NCBI GenBank assembly: GCA_009823505.1
Contig: VZQC01009545.1
Coordinates: forward strand, 242,028-306,027
Direction of reading: 5' to 3'
Origin: Rhizomys pruinosus
Lineage: Eukaryota > Chordata > Mammalia > Rodentia > Spalacidae
DNA length: 64,000 bases
Shown: piece after piece, positions 57,669-64,000 of the stretch
Layout of the letters: each line of letters opens with the position of its first letter
Position numbering within the stretch: the stretch's first letter is position 1
Position numbers and translations under genes: made by a program
The notes under the pieces: model-generated
The model's database searches: none
What the model saw: the letters and a program-made list of their open reading frames with translations, nothing else
What the model was told of the DNA's origin: nothing

Positions 57669-57995
57669 TATGTGATCTTTCATTTCTCTCCATTGCTTTT
57701 AAACTGATAGAGTGAGATACTTAAACAGTAAGATTTCTCCAAAAGTTATTTGTAATACAAGAGCAAAATTAATTTAAATCGAGGAAGAAGAAATCAATAC
57801 TATGGTTAAGAGCAGGAATGAATAAAAGTGAAAATAGATTATTAAAATAGAGAAAAATAAGACCAGAAACTGGTTGTTGAAATGACAATATATTGAATCT
57901 ATATTAAGTATAATTAATAAAATATGTCAACTCACAATTAGCAATATTAAGAATAACAATAAGGGAAGTGTAGGAATATTAAATATAAGAAGTAG
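57669..57995. other. AT-rich, nothing recognised
   Basis: No repeat or gene signal. Confidence 0.4.
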
Positions 57996-57997
57996 TC

Positions 57998-58150
57998 TAG
58001 GTCACGCATGGTAGCACAGCCTTTAATTCCGGCACTCAGGAGGCAGAAGCAGGCAGATATCTATGAGTTCAAGGCCAGTCTGGTTTACAGAGTGAGTTCC
58101 AGGCCAGCTGAGGCTACAGGGAGACCTTGTCTCAACACCCCCCCCCAAAA
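57998..58150 (+). mobile_element. B1 SINE
   Basis: tctaggtcacgcatggtagc, gttcaaggccagtctggttt, gagaccttgtctcaacaccc. Confidence 0.92.
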
Positions 58151-58325
58151 AAAAAGTAGTCCAAATCTTTAGAAGACAGAAACTTCCCAAAACTCATTTA
58201 TGAAGAAATAATTCTATATTTCTTAATGAAGCTGATATAGTTTTGATGAAAACTTGCAGCAAAGAAAGTTACATGCCCAAGAAGGTGTACTGGTTAATTA
58301 TATAAGTGTGAACAAAAAGGAAAAT

Positions 58326-58484
58326 AAAGCTGGTCATGGTGGTGCACGCCTTTAATCCTAGCACTTGGGAGGCAGAGGCAGGCCGATCTTTGTGAGTTCA
58401 AGGCCAGCCTGGTCTACAGAGCGAGTTCCAGGACAGCTGGAGCTACAGGGAGACCCTGTCTTGAAAAGCCAAAAAAAAAAAAAA
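58326..58484 (+). mobile_element. B1 SINE
   Basis: aagctggtcatggtggtgca, gttcaaggccagcctggtct, agaccctgtcttgaaaagcc plus A-tail. Confidence 0.95.
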
Positions 58485-58513
58485 GGAAAATAAAATCACT
58501 TCAGTAGAGTTTC

Positions 58514-58573
58514 ATGGAGTCATAGAAAAGGGAACACATTGAAATGGAGTCATAGAAAAGGGAAAACATTGAA
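58514..58573. repeat. Tandem duplication of a 30-bp unit
   Basis: atggagtcatagaaaaggga starts at 58,514 and again at 58,544. The two 30-bp units differ at one base. Confidence 0.95.
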
Positions 58574-58579
58574 ATTACT

Positions 58580-59220
58580 TTCATTATGGCAAGATTACTT
58601 TGATAAATAACAAAGATATAATAATAGGACACAAGTAAAAATTATACACTCCTATCTCTCATAGACATAGTTGTGAATATCTTTAAAATATATTAGCACA
58701 TTAAATCTAGCAATTTATTTGGAGGAAATTACATCTTTGATTGTATGGGGTTTATCCCAGGAAAACAAATCACATTCAGAATTACAAAATCAACACAATC
58801 CATGTAATCATAGTCATATATTAAATGGACATTACACTAGATGCATAAAAATGATTTGACAAGTTGAAATATCCATTAATGTTTAAATCGTCAGCATACA
58901 AGGAATAGATTTTAAATGTGATAGCTGAGACACTATTAAAACTTCTATTTAATGGCAAATAATACTACTAAAATTTTATATGTAGCTGTAAAATACTGAG
59001 CACATTTTTCCTAATTTCAGAACGAAAGATAAATATCTACTTTAACCACTCCTAATCTTAACTATTGCAAGGAAGCAAAAAATAAATTAAAAGCATACAG
59101 ATTACATGTACCTATATTCTAGTCTCAGAACTGAAAAAAGGCAACATAAATACAAGTAAGGTAATTGAAACCTGTTTTCTTTTGTCAACAATTGTAAATA
59201 CAATTAGGTTAAAAAAGAAA
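58580..59220 (+). mobile_element. Ancient L1 ORF2 remnant (RT region)
   Basis: ggggtttatcccaggaaaac, cagaattacaaaatcaacac, gatgcataaaaatgatttga, atttaatggcaaataatact follow the ORF2 RT order (G-F-I-P-G, I-N, D-A-E-K-A-F, L-N-G). Heavily mutated. Confidence 0.6.
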
Positions 59221-59289
59221 GAAATGCCAAATTATCTTCTGAAGCAAAGCTATATTATGTTTACCATTTAAATAAAAGCAAAACATGTA

Positions 59290-59365
59290 GGGTTTTAGGT
59301 ACACTTTACTGATAGAGTGGTTGTATAGCCTGAGTGAAAGTCTGAGTTTTATTGCCAGTACAAGA
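59290..59365 (+). mobile_element. ID/tRNA-like SINE fragment
   Basis: tttactgatagagtggttgt, agcctgagtgaaagtctgag. It resembles the tRNA-like head of ID elements but is very diverged. Confidence 0.35.
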
Positions 59366-59814
59366 TGGAGCAAAGCAAATAAGAGCAAAAACTACTCACA
59401 AATATAATCTAAATATGTGTGAAAATTAGAAAAAAATTGGAACTGAAACCAGAAAATATTGAAATGAATGGAAAAACTCTATGTGGATCATCTAAAGTGG
59501 ATTTTAAATGAAAATGTTTTAACTTACTTGCATAAAATGGAAAAAAAGAAAAGGTTGGAATATATTAGCTTAATGAATTCATTTTAAATCTTAATCACAA
59601 AGAAGCTCAAGAATAAATAAGAAGGAAGATTAGGAGTTTCCAGTCCTTACACCATCACATATATGTTTTGACAACTATACACATATGTTAATCAAAAATC
59701 AGGGAAATTTTCAGAGTATAATTAAGATGCTAGAGGCACCCTTTGCAGAAAAGAACATATATAAGGTTAAAATAGAGATTAAAATAGCAGGGCAACTACT
59801 AGGGGTATAGAAAG
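59366..59814. other. AT-rich, nothing recognised
   Basis: No repeat or gene signal. Confidence 0.4.
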
Positions 59815-61558
59815 TGATGAGTTGCAAGTATTTTGTTGAGAATTTTTGCATCTATGTTCATTAATGAGACGAGTCTATAGTTTTCTTTATTGATTGTATC
59901 TTTGCCTAGCTTTGGTATTAGAGTGACACTGGCCTCACAGAAGAAATTTGGGAGATTTCCCTCTGTATCCTTCTGAAAAGTGTGAGTAGTAATTGTTGTA
60001 AGACCTCTTTAAATGTTTTGTAGAATTCTGCTCTGAAATCATCTGGGCCCATGCTTTCCTTAGTTGGGATTTTTTTTTTATTACATCTTCAGTTTCCTCA
60101 AATATTATGGGTCCGTTTAACCTGTCAATTTCTTCTTGGTTAAGCTTTGTTGGTTCCCAGGATTTCAGATATTCATCCATTTCTCTTAGGTTTTCAAATT
60201 TAATAGAGTATAGGTTTTTGAAGTATTCCCATATGATTGTCTGGATCATTTCTTTGTACGTTGTGATGTTTCCCCTTTCATCATGAATACTACTGATTTG
60301 GAGTTACTCTCTCTTTATTTTGGTTAACTGAGATAGAGGTCTGTCTATTTTGTTTATCTTTCCAAAGAACCAGCTTTTGGATTCATTGATTCTTTGTAGT
60401 GTTTTCTTTGTTTCTGTTTCATTGATTTCTGCTCTGATTTTTGTTATTTCTTCCTGTCTGTTGGGTTTAGGGTTTACTTGTTGTTGTCTCTCAAGTGTTT
60501 AGAGACCCACATCAAAAAAGATCATCCATCATGATCAAGTTGGATTCATACCAGAGATGCAGGGATTGTTCAACATATGTAAATCAATAAATATCATAAA
60601 ACATGTAAGTGGACTGAAAGACAAAAAACAGAAGATCATCTCCATTGATGCAGAAAAAGCCTTTGACAAGATCCAGAATCTGTTCATGTTTAAAGTTGTA
60701 GAGGGAATTGGACTGAAGGGAACATTCCTCAACATGATCAAAGCCATATGTAACAAACCCACAGCCAACATCATCCTAAATGGAGAAAAATTGGAAGCAT
60801 TCCACTTAAAGGGGGGAACCTGACAAGGCTGCCCCTTATTACCACTCCTCTTCAACATAGTGCTTGAAATGCTTACTAGGGCAATAAGAAAAGAGAAGAA
60901 AATTAAAGGAGTACTAATCGGAAAAGAAGAAGTTAAAATATCCCACTATCCCTTTTTGTAAATTATATGATAGTTTACATAAGGGATGCTAAAAAATACA
61001 CAAGAAAACTCATAGAAAGTGGCAGGATTCAAAAGTAAGCTAGAAAAATCAGTAGCCTTTCTTTATACCAACAATATACAACTGGAGAAGGAATATAAGA
61101 AGACCTTCCCATTCACAATAGCCTCAAAAAATACCTGGGAACAAACCTAACCAAAGACACCAAAGATCTGTACAACAAAAATTTTAAGCCCCTGAAGAAG
61201 GAGATTGTAGATGACATCAAAAAGTGGAAAGACATCCCATGCTCATGGATTGGAAAAATTAATATAGTAAAATTATCCATTTTACCCAAACTGACATACA
61301 GATACAATACAATCCCAATCAAATTCCCCATGGGTTTCTTCACACACTTGGAAAAATAATCCTTAAATTCATATGGAAAAACAAAAGACCCCGAATAGCT
61401 TAAGCAACCCTGAGCGAAAAGTGCAATACAGGGGATGTTGCTTTACCAGACTTCAAGGTATATTACAGTCCTATAGTCATAAAGACAGCCTGGTACTGGC
61501 ACAAAAATAGATCCATTGACCAATGGAACAAAATTGAAGATCCAAACTTGAGCTCATA

Positions 61559-61820
61559 TGTAGTAGCCAGTATGCTGAGAATTACACATGAGAAGAGCTT
61601 ATCTCTCATCAACCTAACCTTCCCTAAGCAGGCAAGACCATACAAAAAGCTGAGTTGCAGACATGGGCCAATCACAAGGAGAGAAGAGGAGAGCAGGAAT
61701 GCAAACAGTACATAAACCCTAACCCTGCCCCCAATAAAGGAGTCTGTGGGCCTTCTGTCTGCGTTCACCCTACTCCCAGGGTCTGTGTCTTGACTCCGTG
61801 CCTCTCACCCCCTTTCCTCT
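61559..61820 (+). repeat. 5' LTR, U5 end missing
   Basis: It has caataaagga (polyadenylation signal) at about 61,730, lacking in the 3' LTR, but stops after ctcaccccctttcc without the terminal block ending in ctaca. No tRNA primer-binding site follows. Confidence 0.75.
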
Positions 61821-62200
61821 GCCTTTTTCTCTTCAGGTGTCTGTTGCACCTTGCCTGCAGCCAACGACAGGTCAACAAAACAACGGCCCAGGTCTTCTCA
61901 GCAATGGTCAATAGGGACTCTGCATGCACCCCTCCCAATGAGATGATTCGCATCTGGCTCTCATCCATCCACAATTCACGGGTATGAGCTTGTCTCTCCC
62001 CTCTGCGGTACCGCTCCTGGCCTCTTCCCTCGGTGGCTGGCCAGTCAAACATGGGTACGACTCTGCAAAACCACCACAACCTATGAAAGACACAGTCAAA
62101 TGTCGGTATTCCAGAGGTGGGTTCAGCAAGGTTTGGACATTGCACACGAGCTCCCACTGGACCACTCCTCATGCAAAATTAAATACAAAGGGTGGAAATG
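61821..62200 (+). other. Remnant internal region of the LTR element
   Basis: It begins with a pyrimidine tract and AG (tgcctttttctcttcag, ending about 61,838), which looks like a splice acceptor. Short open stretches follow; the 197-residue frame 61,984-62,577 runs through the 3' LTR into L1 and is not a real protein. Any origin from gag, pol or env cannot be decided by eye. Confidence 0.5.
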
Positions 62201-62453
62201 TAGTAGCCAGTATGCTGAGAATTATGCATGTGCAGAGCTTGTCCCTCATCAACCTAACCTTCCCTAGGCAGGCAAGACCATACCAGACCTGGGCTAATCA
62301 CAAGGAGAGAAGAGAAGAACGGGAATTCAAACAGCTAGCCCTTTGTCTGCCTTCACCCGACTCCCAGGGTCTATGTCTTGACTCTGCACCTATCACCCCC
62401 TTTCCTTCTGTCGGACCCCAAAATTCCCCAGCAGGTCTGGGGGATTATCTACA
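62201..62453 (+). repeat. 3' LTR
   Basis: tgtagtagccagtatgctga to gggggattatctaca. About 45 bp including the polyadenylation signal are missing compared with the 5' LTR. Confidence 0.8.
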
Positions 62454-63639
62454 CTCATACAATTCAGCCACCTCATATTTGACAAAGAGGCAACAAAAGC
62501 TCAATGGAGGAAGGGTAGCATCTTCAGCAAATAGTCCTGGCAAAACTGGATCACCATTTGTAGAAGAAGAAAATTAATCTTCTACCTCTCGCCCTGTAAA
62601 AAGTAAACTCCAAGTGGATCAAAAATCTCAGTGTGAAACCCAAAACTTTGAAGGTGTTAGAAGAAAAATTGGTAGCAAAGTACAAGACATAGGCATAGGA
62701 AAAGACTTTCTAAATCACACAGCATTTGCACAGGAAATAAGGTCAATAGTTGAAAAATGGGACCTCATCAAACTCAAAAGCTTCTGTACAGCAAAAGAAA
62801 GAATCAAGGAAGTGAAGAGAAAACCTAAAGAGTTGGAGGAAAAATCTTCACCAGTGATACATCTGACAGAGCATTAACATCCAGAATATATAGACTACTC
62901 AAAAAACAAAGAAGAAAACAAATCACCTACTCAAAAGATGGTGTAAAGATCTGAACAAAGATTTCACCAGTGAGGAAGTAAATATGGGTGGGAAACAATT
63001 TAAAAGTGTTCAGCCTCCTTAACAATTAAGGAAATGCAAATTAAAACCACTCTCAGTTATGATCTCACTCTGATAAGACTGGCTAAGATAAAGAAAACAA
63101 AAGACACCAAATGCTATAGAGGTAGTTGGAAAGGGGAACAATCACCCATTGCTGGTGGGAAAGCAAACTCTTAAAACCATTATGGAAAGCAGTGTGGAGA
63201 ACAATTAAAAGACTAAAATGACCTTACCACATGACCCAGTCATACCACTCCTGGGTATATACCCACAAGACTCATCCAACTGCAAAGATACATGCACATC
63301 TATGTTTATTGCAGCATTCTTCACAATAGCGAAGAGCTGGAACCAACCCAAATGCCCTTCAACAGAGGAATGGATAAAAAAATGAGGTACATCTACACAA
63401 TGGAGTTATAGTTAGTGAAAAAGAAAGGTTTCATCATGAACTTTGGAGGTAAATGGATGGAACTCTAAGCCAGTATGCTAAGTGAACTAATACAGTCCCA
63501 GAAAAACAAGTGGCGAATGGTTTCTCATTTTTGGATGCTAACACCAAATCCCCAGTTGAAAGGCAAGCTGAATAACATTATTGTTATATTTCTTTTTATC
63601 TGAAAGCAAATGTGTCATTATAATATAAATCTTTTATTT

Positions 63640-64000
63640 TATTTTTTTAACATTTTTTATTGATGCTTTGTGCATTTCATACATCATTTTCCAATTCATT
63701 TCAGGCATATTTCCCTTTCCCTTCCCCCCCACCCCCACCCCAACCGAGATCATGCATTCTGCCCTAACTGTCCTACATATTTTTCTCAGTATTTTTTTCA
63801 TTTTTAGCTATAAGTGATAATCCATGAGTACAAGCATCCTTCATGCAAAACCTATCTGCAGGCTGTTGTGCCCAAACACCTACAGCCCCACCATCCAGTG
63901 GGGGGTGACAGGTTGTTTGTTCAATCAAGTTGATCAAATGAGTGTCCAGACTACATTGCTGTAGTTTCACCATTCACCCCAATCGCAGCCCTTACATTCT
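63640..64000 (-). mobile_element. L1 3' UTR, reverse strand, cut by window end
   Basis: Starts with a T-rich run, then tattgatgctttgtgcattt, a C-rich tract at 63,725-63,745, gatcatgcattctgccctaa and agtttcaccattcacccc. Inserted tail-first into the 3' UTR of the preceding L1. Confidence 0.9.

Larger units (their letters stand above)
61559..62453 (+). mobile_element. Small LTR element (ERV class II-like) inside L1 ORF2
   Basis: Flanked by the 6-bp duplication ctcata (61,553-61,558 and 62,454-62,459), beginning tgtagtagcc and ending attatctaca. Two LTRs are in direct orientation: 5' about 61,559-61,820 and 3' 62,201-62,453. A polypurine tract aaagggtggaaa lies directly before the 3' LTR. Only about 380 bp of internal sequence remains. 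A 6-bp duplication and TG..CA ends fit ERVK-type elements; the exact family is not recognised. No intact viral gene is present. Confidence 0.85.
59815..63640 (+). mobile_element. L1 with inverted 5' part (twin-priming structure)
   Basis: Bases 59,815-60,500 carry ORF2 on the reverse strand (MDEYLKSWEPTKLNQEEIDR, with the end toward [10 protein letters not shown] at 59,820). From about 60,501 ORF2 runs forward ([32 protein letters not shown], on to PHDPVIPLLGIYP at about 63,235 and a 3' UTR to 63,640). In ORF2 coordinates the inverted piece ends within about a dozen bases of where the forward piece starts. Stops and frameshifts make it inactive. Confidence 0.9.

Noticed and set aside
61984..62577. 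197-residue open frame
   Set aside because: It crosses from the LTR-element interior through its 3' LTR into L1 ORF2, so it cannot be one gene.

Overview
The window looks like gene-poor, repeat-saturated DNA from a muroid rodent. The evidence is the mix of repeats: B1, B2, B3 and B4 SINEs in both orientations, MaLR-type LTRs (ORR1/MT-like) with their internal regions, and rodent L1 copies including several with long G-rich 3' UTRs. The B2 copies carry a tail variant (on the reverse strand gtatgaatgtactgtctgc) that differs from the mouse consensus I know, so I do not name a species. I found no host protein-coding gene, tRNA, rRNA or CRISPR array. The long open frames are L1 ORF1/ORF2 debris, SINE or LTR read-through, or unrecognised short frames.

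Layout. 1-1,250: two L1 3' ends. 1,519-2,050: a 532-bp hairpin-like inverted repeat I cannot name. 2,800-4,850: reverse L1 3' ends, B4 and B2. 4,850-7,780: AT-rich, nothing recognised. 7,785-13,815: a nearly full-length but dead L1 with monomer-like 5' repeats, ORF1, ORF2, a B2 insertion and an internal foldback. 13,816-24,663: scattered SINEs, MaLR fragments, microsatellites and an ancient L1 ORF1 relic. 24,681-53,900: a giant imperfect palindrome (left arm 24,681-40,290, right arm 41,650-53,900, SINE-rich spacer between). 53,900-59,815: B2, L1 3' end, ORR1-like LTRs, L1 and B1 fragments. 59,815-63,640: an L1 whose 5' part is inverted (twin-priming structure), itself hit by a small LTR element with CTCATA target duplications. 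63,640-64,000: a reverse L1 3' UTR running off the end.

The central feature is the palindrome. Its left edge coincides with the only N in the window (24,680). The left arm carries an extra 2.2-kb block in the opposite orientation, so one segment is present three times. Parts of the left arm read like uncorrected long-read sequence: ordered short anchors to the right arm separated by many insertions. The structure may be a real inverted duplication, but the evidence points at least partly to an assembly or gap-filling artefact. Both readings are given with tests that would separate them.

Nothing here works together as a pathway. The biology is retrotransposition: insertion, nesting, 5' inversion, LTR rearrangement and decay.
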